Source of the DNA: Alphaproteobacteria bacterium
Lineage (GTDB): Bacteria; Pseudomonadota; Alphaproteobacteria; Bin95
Direction: 5' to 3'
Assembly: GCA_020638555.1 (NCBI GenBank)
Contig: JACKII010000002.1
Coordinates: forward strand, 1 to 64,000
Length of the DNA stretch: 64,000 nucleotides
The translations under genes and the position numbers were made by a program. The notes under the pieces are model-generated. The model saw nothing but the letters and a program-made list of their open reading frames with translations, was not told the DNA's origin and did not search any database. How positions within the stretch are numbered: the stretch's first letter is position 1; each line of letters opens with the position of its first letter. Of the stretch, positions 1-7,878 are shown piece after piece.

Positions 1-51
1 AATCGTATCGCCACTCCAGCCTGTCCAGGATCCTTCGATGCGCGATTGCAT
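1..51 (-). CDS. small WTGW-motif protein, second copy (5' part only)
   Basis: The reverse strand starts an ATG at 51 that reads MQSRIEGSWTGWSGDTI before leaving the window. It closely matches residues 8-17 of the preceding gene (EWTGWDGDTI), so the two are tandem paralogues. A purine-rich AGGTGG sits just upstream of the ATG, and only 12 nt separate it from the stop of the upstream copy, which suggests one transcript with the TIR gene. The function is not recognised. Only 17 codons are visible. Confidence 0.6.
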   Translation of the reverse strand, partial: MQSRIEGSWTGWSGDTI

Positions 52-63
52 ATCCACCTGCTC

Positions 64-261
64 CTAGTCGATCCTGCGAACGCGAATGCCACGGCTCATG
101 CCCTCGACATGCATGACGTTGCCTGAAAGGTTGACGTAGGGGCGATAGGCGTATCGATACTCGTAGTGATACTCCTCCTGCCGCCAAACTGATCCATCCG
201 TGAGCCGGACGATGGTGTCGCCATCCCAGCCTGTCCACTCATCTTCAACCTGCCGAGTCAT
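64..261 (-). CDS. small WTGW-motif protein, first copy (65 aa, unknown function)
   Basis: A 65-residue protein rich in aromatic residues: EWTGWDGDTIVRLTDGS followed by a tyrosine-rich strand (EYHYEYRYAYRP). The spacing of hydrophobic and aromatic residues suggests a small all-beta, SH3-like fold; that is inference. The start at 261 was chosen because AAGGAGGT lies directly before it; a longer frame from 291 would overlap the TIR stop. It lies 26 nt downstream of the DUF1883-TIR gene and 12 nt upstream of a paralogue, so the three are probably co-transcribed. Similar short W-G-W-x-G-D/E-T-I segments occur in other bacterial hypothetical proteins as I remember them; I cannot name the family. 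Confidence 0.7.
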   Translation of the reverse strand: MTRQVEDEWTGWDGDTIVRLTDGSVWRQEEYHYEYRYAYRPYVNLSGNVMHVEGMSRGIRVRRID

Positions 262-287
262 GTAGACCTCCTTGCGTGCGCTAAACG

Positions 288-1091
288 TCATGCTGCTTTA
301 GGCAGACGCACCACTTCCGCGATCTCCGCAGCGATCTCCTCAACAGTGTGGGTAGCGGTGCTTCTTGCCAATCGGTCGGCGAGTGAAGCCGAATACCCGA
401 TCACTTCGCGCTTCGAGACGTTGTGCCAGATCGGCAGCAAGATTTGCTCGCCCGAGACGGCGCGGGTTACCAGCCCGTCCAGCTCGTACTCCGGCCACCC
501 CTTGCCAAAGAATGCCTGTGACAGCACCACCACGCCGAAACGGCTGCTTCCCAGTCCGCGGTCGATCTTCCGTCGAAGGCTGTCACCGATGCGCAGCTCG
601 AACTCGTCGTACCAGACTGACAGACCAGCGTCGCGCAAGGCAGTTGCTAGCGGCCGAACGACTTCGTCCTTGTCCTCGGAGGCATGGGAGATGAAGACGT
701 CAAACACTCGCCCATCCGGAGACGCAGGTGCGGGCGCGAGATCGTCATCGTCTTCGTTGCGTACAAGCGTCGGCACGCTCCGCAGCGGAGCCTCATTGAT
801 CGCTGGCAGTGGGCCAAATGCCTTACTCGGGATTACCCGAACACCAGTTCGGACTGAGCCACGAAGCCCCTGCATGTCTACCGCGACGTGCCAAATGCCA
901 GAGTGTGGCACTGTCAGTCGGACCGGTGAGCGCTTCGCAAGACCGCCAATGTAGCGATGGTGTCGGCCCGATTTATAGTTGTTGAAGTTCGAACCATCCA
1001 TGAGGCGGACGTTGGCAGCATTTCCGCTGAGCGTGACGGCGACAACGCTTCCTCGCTCCACGTGACCTAAATTGTAGTGCGTAAAGTTCAT
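288..1091 (-). CDS. DUF1883 and TIR domain protein
   Basis: Residue numbers here count from the alternative ATG at 1094. The N-terminal ~90 residues (NFTHYNLGHVERG ... AANVRLMD ... HWHVAVD-like strands) match DUF1883, a beta domain that usually begins at MNFTHY, so I place the start at the ATG at 1091, 7 nt after GGAG. After an acidic linker (about 105-125) comes a TIR domain: FDVFISHASEDKD, then WYDEFELRIGDSLR, then FFGKGWPEYELDGL, where E204 aligns with the catalytic glutamate of NAD-cleaving TIRs. This suggests an NADase or a signalling TIR, possibly anti-phage; activity is inferred from the motif only. It is the first gene of a likely three-gene unit with two small WTGW proteins. The strand and lower GC differ from the downstream cluster, consistent with an accessory region. 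Confidence 0.88.
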   Translation of the reverse strand: MNFTHYNLGHVERGSVVAVTLSGNAANVRLMDGSNFNNYKSGRHHRYIGGLAKRSPVRLTVPHSGIWHVAVDMQGLRGSVRTGVRVIPSKAFGPLPAINEAPLRSVPTLVRNEDDDDLAPAPASPDGRVFDVFISHASEDKDEVVRPLATALRDAGLSVWYDEFELRIGDSLRRKIDRGLGSSRFGVVVLSQAFFGKGWPEYELDGLVTRAVSGEQILLPIWHNVSKREVIGYSASLADRLARSTATHTVEEIAAEIAEVVRLPKAA

Positions 1092-1314
1092 CATCTACTC
1101 CAGGTCAGGAGATCTGAGTCTCCGGCTTGTCGATGACGACAGGTTCGCACGCGAGGGTGTCAAAAATAGACACCCTATGAAAGTAGAGATTTCTGACGGC
1201 GCTAGGCGGCAGCTTGGAACAGCATTTTGAGAAAACTGGCAGGCACGACCGCTGTTTTTGCTACTTCATGTGCGGCTGTCGCCTTCAAGGGATGGCTAGC
1301 GCTGTAGCGCAAGA

Positions 1315-1346
1315 AAAGATGGTTGCGCCCTCCCGCAACCATCTTT
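1315..1346. terminator. 13-bp perfect hairpin, candidate bidirectional terminator
   Basis: The arms AAAGATGGTTGCG (1315-1327) and CGCAACCATCTTT (1334-1346) are perfectly complementary around a 6-nt loop. A short A run on the left and a TTT on the right would give U-rich tails in both directions. Its length and perfection are unusual; it could also be a protein-binding palindrome. Confidence 0.5.
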
Positions 1347-1418
1347 ACCGGCGCCGATTGCAAGTTGTGATCGATGCCGGCCCCCGCAACCAATTCTCTC
1401 CAATTTATCAAATGCGTG

Positions 1419-1442
1419 AACGCCGCCCGCCAAGGCGGCGTT
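1419..1442. terminator. GC-rich hairpin, candidate terminator
   Basis: AACGCCGCC (1419-1427) pairs with GGCGGCGTT (1434-1442) around a 6-nt loop, followed by a short T-containing tract. It lies in the gap between the truncated helicase-like frame and the TIR unit. Confidence 0.45.
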
Positions 1443-1530
1443 TGCGTTCGCGCTCACCGTGGAAGCACTGTGGAAGCAAGAGGGGCGAAAATTTGATGAC
1501 GGACCCCAAGATTGCGCGGGGACATCCGGG

Positions 1531-1986
1531 CTACTCGAGCAGGGTCTTGATTGAATGCGCCGTCTCTTTCAATTTCTCAGAATCAAGTCCGCTCTCATGG
1601 TCTTCAGTTGATGTGAACAGCGTCTTGCCGTCGATAAAGCCGTTTGTCTGGTGCCGCTCAAGTTTCCATTCCCAGCCGCGCTCGTCGTCGGGTCGACAAA
1701 GCATGTTGGCGATGACGAGCTCCGACTTTGATCGAACGAGATGGCCTTTCTCTGTCCGATGGATGAGGTGCTCGGCGAAAGGCACACTGTCGTCGGCGAC
1801 GCGGATCACCTCTTGGAAGAGATTCGTATTCCGACGTGTGGTTTCGGACCGTTCTGGGCGCAAGAGGCCGAACAGTACCGTGGCGTTGTCACCTTCGATC
1901 TGCAGCACGAGTTGCTCTCGCGAAGGAGTGATGCCAACGTGCGCGACCTCTGACTCATTTTGAGGATTCCCTGGGGAAATGTCGAT
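1531..1986 (-). pseudogene. C-terminal remnant of a helicase/nuclease-like protein
   Basis: The minus-strand frame is open from a stop at 1987-1989 to the stop at 1531, but its only plausible start is a GTG at 1906, and similar protein-like sequence continues upstream of it without an ATG. The segment HRTEKGHLVRSKSELVIAN resembles the RSKSE...IAN motif in C-terminal nuclease-like regions of some UvrD- or AAA-type helicases; this is from memory. After WEWKLER the sequence no longer looks like that family. I read it as the tail of a gene whose front was lost where it abuts the adaptor gene ending at 1992. It could instead be a short real gene using the GTG. Confidence 0.4.
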
Positions 1987-1991
1987 TCAGC

Positions 1992-2801
1992 CTAGCCGCC
2001 GATTTCGAGGCGGCAGCGGTGGCCTGCGGGCAGGCGGTCATCGGGATTGGGGATTTCCAGCAGCACGACAAAGGTGCCGCTGGCGGCGTCGAACACGCGG
2101 TCGACCGTGATCACCCGGGCCTTGTACGCGCCCTCGATCGGTGCGGCCGGATGGACGATGGCGGTGTCGCCGGCCTTGACCTTGCCGAACAGGCTGATGG
2201 GCACGAACGCCTCGATCTTGAGCGGGTCGAGCTGGACGATTCGGACGACGTAATTGTCCTGGTTGACGTATTCGCCCTCGGTCAGATTGCGGAGCGCGAC
2301 CACGCCGCTGATCGGGCTGAAGATCTCGCGCTGGCCGAGCGCGGCCTTGGCGCGGGCCAGTTCCTTGATGGCCAGATCCCGGTTCAGCTCCGCCTGGGCC
2401 AGCAGGCTCTGGCTGGCGATCCGTTCTCCCTCCACCTGGTCCAGGTCGCTGACGGATGCGACGCCCCGGTTGCGCAGGGTTGCGATGCGGTTGTAGCGCT
2501 TTTCGACCATATCCAGCTGCTTGCGCTGCGCGTCGATCACGCTGGTGGAGTTGGCGCGAAGGTCGAGCAATTCGACGGTGCTGGCCTCGACCTTGGAGTC
2601 CAGGCGCGCGATGAGCTGGCCGGCCTCGACCCGGTCGCCGCGGCGGACCTTGACCTCGGTCAGCAGCCCGGAAACGGCGCTGCTGAGTTCGACCACCTCA
2701 TTCGGTTCCATCAGACAGTCGACTTCGGCCGAACGGGCCGGCAGGGCGGCCAGCAACGCCGTCGCCAGGCTCAGCACGCAGAGGGGTTTGGGCATCGTCA
2801 C
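1992..2801 (-). CDS. periplasmic HlyD/RND-type membrane fusion protein
   Basis: A 269-residue secreted adaptor. Residues 1-24 form a signal peptide (LSLATALLAALPARSA before EVDC). Next comes the first half of a lipoyl domain (VELSSAVSGLLTEVKVRRGDRVEAGQ), an alpha-helical hairpin (about 75-155), the second lipoyl half (IFSPISGVVALRNLTEGEYV) and a beta-barrel (about 190-265). It is short for the family and lacks a membrane-proximal extension. As the last gene of a five-gene run, 15 nt behind the SecA-like gene, it is probably one of three adaptors serving export of the giant protein encoded divergently. Such proteins normally bridge an inner-membrane pump to a TolC-like channel; neither partner is nearby. 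Confidence 0.85.
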   Translation of the reverse strand: MTMPKPLCVLSLATALLAALPARSAEVDCLMEPNEVVELSSAVSGLLTEVKVRRGDRVEAGQLIARLDSKVEASTVELLDLRANSTSVIDAQRKQLDMVEKRYNRIATLRNRGVASVSDLDQVEGERIASQSLLAQAELNRDLAIKELARAKAALGQREIFSPISGVVALRNLTEGEYVNQDNYVVRIVQLDPLKIEAFVPISLFGKVKAGDTAIVHPAAPIEGAYKARVITVDRVFDAASGTFVVLLEIPNPDDRLPAGHRCRLEIGG

Positions 2802-2816
2802 AGGGCTCGTGTTCCG

Positions 2817-4820
2817 CTATTCCAGTCCGCCGGTGAACGAAAGCATGGTGTTGAGGCGCTTGTCCTGGCGCACCAGCTCCTTGCGGGCGCGGGCGTGGTT
2901 GCGTTCGGCGGCCCGTTGCGCCCGGTCGAACAATTCCCGGCGCAGCGCGTTCGTGCCGATCGGGAAGCCGGCCAGGAGTTTCCGGATCGGTGCCCGCACT
3001 TCGTCGAGAAGGGAGTCTTCCAGCGAGAGGAAGGTGGCGACGCTGCCGGGCTCGCCGCGGCGGCCGGCGCGGCCGGCCAGCTGGCGGTCGATGCGTCCGG
3101 CGTCGTGGCGCTCGGTCAGGATGACGTGCAGGCCGCCGGCCTTTCGCACGTCCGGTGCCAGTTGGATATCGACGCCGCGTCCCGCCAGGTTGGTCGCAAC
3201 CGTGATGCGGCCCGGCTGCCCCGCATCGGCGATGATTTCGGCTTCCTCGAAGTCGTTTTCCGCGTTCAGGACCCGGTGCGCGAGGCCCTTGGCCGTCAGC
3301 AACTCGCTGACCGTCTGCGAGGCGGCGACGGAGCGGGTGCCGATCAGCACCGCCCGCCCGGCGGCGGTTTCCCGTTGGGCGCTCGCCACCACCAACTCCC
3401 AGCGAGTCCTGGCGCGCGAGACCACGCGCGGCCGCCGGAAGCGCAGTTTCGAGCGGCGGTTCGGCGGAACGCGGTTCACGTCCAGGTCGTAGACATACCA
3501 GAGCTCGCTCCGCACCTCGCGCGCGGTGCCGGTCATGCCCGCCAGCAGGCGGTAGCGGCGGAACAGGCGCTGATAGGTCATCCGCGCGATCGAAAGGTTG
3601 CGGGCGGTGATCTCCACCCCTTCCTTGGCCTCGACCAGCTGGTGCATGCCGTCGGACCAGGAGCGGTCCTGCTGCACCCGGCCGGTGTATTCGTCGACGA
3701 TCTGCACCTTGCCGTCGAGCACCAGATAATGCTCGCCGCGGTGAAACAGGAACAGGGCCGTCAGCGCCTGGCGCGCGGCTTCCTCGCGCCGGAGCCAGCT
3801 TTGCCAGGCATCGCCAAGCCCTTCGGCGCGCTGGGCCAGGAACTGGCGGCCGGCCTCGGTGACCTCGACCCGCCGCTCCTCCAGGCGCAGGCGGTAATGG
3901 CGGTTTGGCACCATCTCCTGGGCGATGGTCAGGGCGGTCGTCGCCCATTCGCGTTCGTCGGCGGGGTCGGATTGTTGCGAGATGATCAGCGGGGTGCGGG
4001 CCTCGTCGATCAGCACGCTGTCCGCCTCGTCGACAATGGCGAAATGCAGGCCGCGCAGCACGATGCGGCGGCCCCATTCGTCTTGCTCGGTCAGGCGGCG
4101 CAGGCGCCGGCGCAGGTCGTTCTGCTGGCCGCCGAAGACGATCCGGTCGCGCAGATAGTCGAACGCCAGTTCCTTGTTCGAGGCATAGACGATATCGGCG
4201 GCGTAGGCGCGCTGGCGCGCCTCGGTCTTCATGTCGGTTTCGACGACGGCGTGGGTCAGTCCCAGCGTCTCGTAGATCGGCGAGAGGTTGTCGCGGTCGC
4301 GGCCCGCCAGATAGTCGTTCACGGTGATGACGTGGACGGGGATGCCGGCCAGCGCCGCGGTGGCCGCGGCCAGGGCGGCGGTCACGGTCTTGCCCTCGCC
4401 GGTGTCCATCTCCGCCACCTCGCCGCGCAACATGGCGAGGCCGCCGCGGATCTGCACGTCGTGATGGCGCAGGCCGATCCTGCGGTCGGAGACCTCGCGC
4501 ACCAGGGCCAGCGCGCGATGGATGGCCGAGCGTTTCAGGCCATGCCGGCGCAGGGTCGAGCGGACCTGGAAGATCTCGCGGCCCAGTTCTTCCTCGTCCA
4601 TGGCCCGAAGGCGTCGGCCGGCCCGCGCGATGGCGAAGACGGCGACGCGGTCGCGCCACGGGCGGAGCAGGCGGCGGACATGCAGGCCGCCGCCCGCCAG
4701 AACCGTCTCCAACGTCGCCAGCCAGCCCTCATCCGGGTCGGCCCGTTCCGGATAGAATTCGAGCCGAACCTCGGGAAAGGCGGTCGGTGTCGCGGACGGT
4801 GTCGCAGACGGTGGCAGCAT
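2817..4820 (-). CDS. short SecA paralogue (accessory preprotein translocase ATPase)
   Basis: A 667-residue SecA-like motor. Walker A is MDTGEGKT (138-145), Walker B is VDEADSVLIDEARTPLI (from 263), the crosslinking-domain signature IVDEYTGR is kept, followed by LLAGMTGTA. Helicase motif V (VATNLAGRGVDIQL) and motif VI (RQLAGRAGRRGEPGS) are intact, so ATP hydrolysis looks possible. Canonical SecA is about 850-900 residues; this one ends soon after motif VI (RLNTMLSFTGGLE) and lacks the helical-wing region and the Cys-rich zinc tail that binds SecB and lipids. It sits between SapC (31 nt) and an HlyD adaptor (15 nt), in a cluster facing a giant secreted protein. I infer a dedicated translocation motor. 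No clear Shine-Dalgarno is seen at 4820, so a downstream start is possible. Confidence 0.88.
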   Translation of the reverse strand: MLPPSATPSATPTAFPEVRLEFYPERADPDEGWLATLETVLAGGGLHVRRLLRPWRDRVAVFAIARAGRRLRAMDEEELGREIFQVRSTLRRHGLKRSAIHRALALVREVSDRRIGLRHHDVQIRGGLAMLRGEVAEMDTGEGKTVTAALAAATAALAGIPVHVITVNDYLAGRDRDNLSPIYETLGLTHAVVETDMKTEARQRAYAADIVYASNKELAFDYLRDRIVFGGQQNDLRRRLRRLTEQDEWGRRIVLRGLHFAIVDEADSVLIDEARTPLIISQQSDPADEREWATTALTIAQEMVPNRHYRLRLEERRVEVTEAGRQFLAQRAEGLGDAWQSWLRREEAARQALTALFLFHRGEHYLVLDGKVQIVDEYTGRVQQDRSWSDGMHQLVEAKEGVEITARNLSIARMTYQRLFRRYRLLAGMTGTAREVRSELWYVYDLDVNRVPPNRRSKLRFRRPRVVSRARTRWELVVASAQRETAAGRAVLIGTRSVAASQTVSELLTAKGLAHRVLNAENDFEEAEIIADAGQPGRITVATNLAGRGVDIQLAPDVRKAGGLHVILTERHDAGRIDRQLAGRAGRRGEPGSVATFLSLEDSLLDEVRAPIRKLLAGFPIGTNALRRELFDRAQRAAERNHARARKELVRQDKRLNTMLSFTGGLE

Positions 4821-4851
4821 CGGCTATCCGGGGAGACCGGCCGTCCGGGGT

Positions 4852-5658
4852 CTAGGCGCCGGAAGCCCCATTGGCCGAGCCGTGGCCGCCGTCGTCGGTC
4901 GCGGCCGGCGGTGCGGCCGCTTCCGGAACCGCCGCCGGGATCGCCATACGGCCGATCATGTCGTTGAAGTGGCGCAGCGAATGCAGGTGCAGATAGGCAC
5001 ATTCCAGCTCGTCGGTCTGGAACATCTGCTTCAGGGTATCGTCTTCGAGCTTTTTGAACTTCTCGCGGTTGATCACCTGGAAGCCGGAGAGCGAGCGGCG
5101 CTCGCCATCGGCCAGGTTGAACTGCGCCTGCATGGATTGCAGCAGGTCCAGCTCCTTCAGCCGGCGGCAGAACAACTGCGTGCGCCGGAAATGAGCCTGG
5201 TATTCCTGCAGGAAGTTCAGGACGTTGCGCAGGAATTGCGTCTGGGACCCGCTGCTGTCGAACAGACGCTCGCCGACGCCGTCGCGATTGCAGCCCTCGA
5301 AACTCTCGTCGATGTTGAGGATGAACTGCTTGCCGTCGCCGCTGGTGGAGAACACGAACGGATAGCGGCGCACGAAGGCCGGGATGTATTTGCCGGCGGA
5401 CCAGCGGCCGTCGCTGTCGATGAACAGGTTCTCGCTCTCGCCGACGCCCAGGATGGCGGCGGGCATGACGACATCGTCATTGCCGGCGAACACGATCGGA
5501 TAGTGCGCGGCGGCGGCCGAGAATTCCACCGCCGTCAGCGGCACGGAATTGACGCCGCGGGCGAACCCGTACGTGCCGCCGACCTTGACCGACAGGTCCC
5601 GATGGCTTTGCTGGGTAACCGGCACGGCATCGGAGTAAAACAGCAGTTGAGTCGCCAT
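4852..5658 (-). CDS. SapC family protein
   Basis: A 268-residue protein with the SapC signature order: HRDLSVK near residue 20, LTAVEFSAAAAHYPIVF, LGVGESENLFIDSDGRW, YIPAFVRRYPFVF, then FLQEYQAHFRRT. The family is named after Campylobacter SapC, encoded with the S-layer protein exporter; its biochemical role is unknown. No signal peptide or membrane helix is visible, so it is probably cytoplasmic. The C-terminal 25 residues are low-complexity Ala/Gly/Pro. Its place between the M50-HlyD fusion (44 nt) and the SecA paralogue (31 nt) supports a role in handling or exporting a large surface protein. Confidence 0.85.
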   Translation of the reverse strand: MATQLLFYSDAVPVTQQSHRDLSVKVGGTYGFARGVNSVPLTAVEFSAAAAHYPIVFAGNDDVVMPAAILGVGESENLFIDSDGRWSAGKYIPAFVRRYPFVFSTSGDGKQFILNIDESFEGCNRDGVGERLFDSSGSQTQFLRNVLNFLQEYQAHFRRTQLFCRRLKELDLLQSMQAQFNLADGERRSLSGFQVINREKFKKLEDDTLKQMFQTDELECAYLHLHSLRHFNDMIGRMAIPAAVPEAAAPPAATDDGGHGSANGASGA

Positions 5659-5702
5659 AATGGAGTGCCTTTGTGTTGGAGAGGCTTATCGCATCATTTA
5701 AA

Positions 5703-7865
5703 TCATGACACGACGGAAAAATAACGCAAGAACACTTGCAAAGCGGCCCGGTAGAGCCGTTGGGCCAGGGGGGTGTCGTCGTGAGAAAACCGCACATAGA
5801 CACGGTCGCCGTATGCCAGAACCGACCGGGGCTCGTCCAGCTTGACCTCCAGATGATAGAGGCCCGTCAGCGCCTTGCGGGCGCCCTGCGGCGAGTTCGG
5901 GTCGAGGGCGATGGTGCCGCCCCCCTCGGTCGAGAGCGCCAGGCTGGGCAGGTCGCGCGTCACGGAGGGCGTGGCCCGCACCACATGCGCCGGGTAGACC
6001 CGGTCCAGCGCGCTGACGAAGCGGACCTGCAACGCCTTGGTGTTCCGCTGCACCAGATTGGCCTGGGATTCGGGAACGACGACGCGGATCAGCGGGTCTT
6101 CGAACCGGGCGACGACGGCCAGCGGCTGGCCCGGCTGGACGTAGCGGCCGACCAGGTCCTCGGGCGTGGCCATGATGACGCGGCCGTCCGCGCCCGCCTT
6201 CAGGGTGAGGTCGGCAATGCGCGAGCGGATGTTCGCCAGATTGGCCTCCGCCGTCTTCAACTCCTCGCGCATGATGCGCACGGCGACCTGGTCGTTGGGC
6301 AGTTCGGCGGCCAGGCGTTCCTGCAATTCGCCGACGCGGGCTTCGAGCACGTGCTGCTGCGATTCGATCAGCGGATCGTCGATACGGACCAGCGGCGTGC
6401 CGGCCCGCACGGTCTCACCCGGCTGAACGAAGACCTCGGCAATGGTGCCCTCGCCGCCGGCGTTGACATAGGCCTCCGGCCCCGGCGCGACCACGCCTTC
6501 CGCCATTGTGTTGTGCGGCAGGGGCACGGCGAGCAGAACGGCGGCGAGCGCGCCCAGCAGGGCGGCGGTGGCCGCCAGGGCGCGCCCGCGCTTGCGCCGC
6601 AGCATCGGGCTGTTGAGCAGGAACCAGCCCATTTTCAGGACCGGCAGCACCAGCATCAGGAACACGGCCCAGATGGCCAGGATCACGCCGACGATGAAGA
6701 ATTGCGTCGCCACCAGTCCGACAATGGCAAACGTGACCGTCAGGCGATAGACGAAGGAGGCGATGGCGTAGACCAGGAACCAGGCCGGCTCGCCCCTGGC
6801 GGTGACCGGGTTTTCGGACCACTGGATGCCGAAGACATAGCGTTGCAGCAGATAGGCCAGATAACGGTTCGCGCGCTGGCCAAGATTGGGAATCTCGATC
6901 AGGTCGCACAGCACGTAATAGCCGTCGAAGCGCAGCAACGGATTGCCGTTGAACAACAGGGTGGAAACCCCGCCGATCAGCATGACGTTGAAGGCGAAGG
7001 CGCGGGCGAAGCCTTCCTCGGCATCGACCCAGACGATCATGGCGATCGCCGCCAGGAAAAGCTCCACGATGATGCCGGCCGAGCCGACCAGCGCCCGGCG
7101 CCACTTGCTTGCGAAGGCGGCACTGTCCGAGGCATCGACATAGGGCACCGGCATGAACACCAGGAACATGATGCCGATCTCGTGCACCGTGCCGCCCCAG
7201 CGTTTGATGGTGTAGGCGTGCCCCAACTCGTGCACCGCCTTGACCGATGGATAGGCGAGCAGCAGCAGCAGCAGGTTCTCGCTCGCCAGCACCCGGTCGA
7301 TGACGTTTTCGGTGAGCGGCGCCCAGTTCAGGGCGACCAGAACGCCGCCATATCCAACCACCGCCAGCCAGGCCAAGGCGCCGAAGACCGAGAACAGGGG
7401 CCGGATCAGCGGCATGGTGGCGTTGAGGAATTCGTCCGGGTCGATGATCGGCAGGCGCAGCGCCAGCGGGTTCAGAATGCTGCGCACCAGCTTTTGCCGC
7501 CGGGTGCGCCGCCCGCGCTCGGACAGTTCCTGAATGTCGGCCGGTACGTCGCCCCGCAGCACGTCGGCGGTGTAGAGCCGGCCGACCAGGCTCGTCAGCT
7601 CGTCCTGGGTGACCGCGTCGGTCGGCAGTTGCTCGCACGCCAGTTGCCAGATCTGCTCCAGCGTGCGGCGCCCGTCCATCATGGCGATGAGGCGGTGTGC
7701 CTCGGGCGTGAAACGGTGGAAGCGGCCGGAACTGCGATCCTGCAACACATACCAGATCTCGCCGCGATAGACGTGGCGGTAGATGCTGGTGTGGTGGCGC
7801 AGGCTCGGCCGGTAGCCGGCAACGCGATACCAGGACCCGCTGGACCAGCTGCGGTTGGTGGTCAT
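5703..7865 (-). CDS. PqqD-like / M50 site-2-type protease / HlyD fusion
   Basis: A 720-residue inner-membrane fusion. Residues 1-110 resemble a PqqD-like winged helix. A multi-helix membrane part follows, carrying the M50 zinc site HELGH (212-216) and the second-ligand motif NPLLRFDGYY (308-317). Further membrane helices end near 450 (LAATAALLGALAAVLLAVPL). Residues ~455-700 are an adaptor: lipoyl half (GEGTIAEVFVQPGETVRAGTPLV), a long helical hairpin (~500-565), second lipoyl half and barrel. The metal ligands are intact, so proteolysis is plausible, though the domain could serve only as a membrane scaffold. It starts 13 nt after the GAF-HlyD stop. Such fusions are usually annotated simply as HlyD or M50 proteins. 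Role inferred: processing or anchoring of the exported giant protein. Confidence 0.87.
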   Translation of the reverse strand: MTTNRSWSSGSWYRVAGYRPSLRHHTSIYRHVYRGEIWYVLQDRSSGRFHRFTPEAHRLIAMMDGRRTLEQIWQLACEQLPTDAVTQDELTSLVGRLYTADVLRGDVPADIQELSERGRRTRRQKLVRSILNPLALRLPIIDPDEFLNATMPLIRPLFSVFGALAWLAVVGYGGVLVALNWAPLTENVIDRVLASENLLLLLLAYPSVKAVHELGHAYTIKRWGGTVHEIGIMFLVFMPVPYVDASDSAAFASKWRRALVGSAGIIVELFLAAIAMIVWVDAEEGFARAFAFNVMLIGGVSTLLFNGNPLLRFDGYYVLCDLIEIPNLGQRANRYLAYLLQRYVFGIQWSENPVTARGEPAWFLVYAIASFVYRLTVTFAIVGLVATQFFIVGVILAIWAVFLMLVLPVLKMGWFLLNSPMLRRKRGRALAATAALLGALAAVLLAVPLPHNTMAEGVVAPGPEAYVNAGGEGTIAEVFVQPGETVRAGTPLVRIDDPLIESQQHVLEARVGELQERLAAELPNDQVAVRIMREELKTAEANLANIRSRIADLTLKAGADGRVIMATPEDLVGRYVQPGQPLAVVARFEDPLIRVVVPESQANLVQRNTKALQVRFVSALDRVYPAHVVRATPSVTRDLPSLALSTEGGGTIALDPNSPQGARKALTGLYHLEVKLDEPRSVLAYGDRVYVRFSHDDTPLAQRLYRAALQVFLRYFSVVS

Positions 7866-7878
7866 CGGCCCGCCCCGC

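Larger units (their letters stand above)
1092..1530. other. gene-poor gap with two strong hairpins
   Basis: No convincing gene lies here. A frame on the minus strand (1202-1411, 69 aa, TTG start) and one on the plus strand (1214-1963) lack recognisable domains and ribosome-binding sites. What stands out is two long perfect hairpins (1315-1346 and 1419-1442), which separate the TIR unit from the helicase remnant. Confidence 0.5.

Noticed and set aside
1202..1411. A 69-residue minus-strand frame between the TIR unit and the helicase remnant
   Set aside because: TTG start, no ribosome-binding site, no recognisable motif, and it is interrupted by a perfect hairpin typical of non-coding DNA.
2019..4967. 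Plus-strand frame of 982 codons over the adaptor and SecA genes
   Set aside because: It is the complement of two well-recognised genes and resembles no family.
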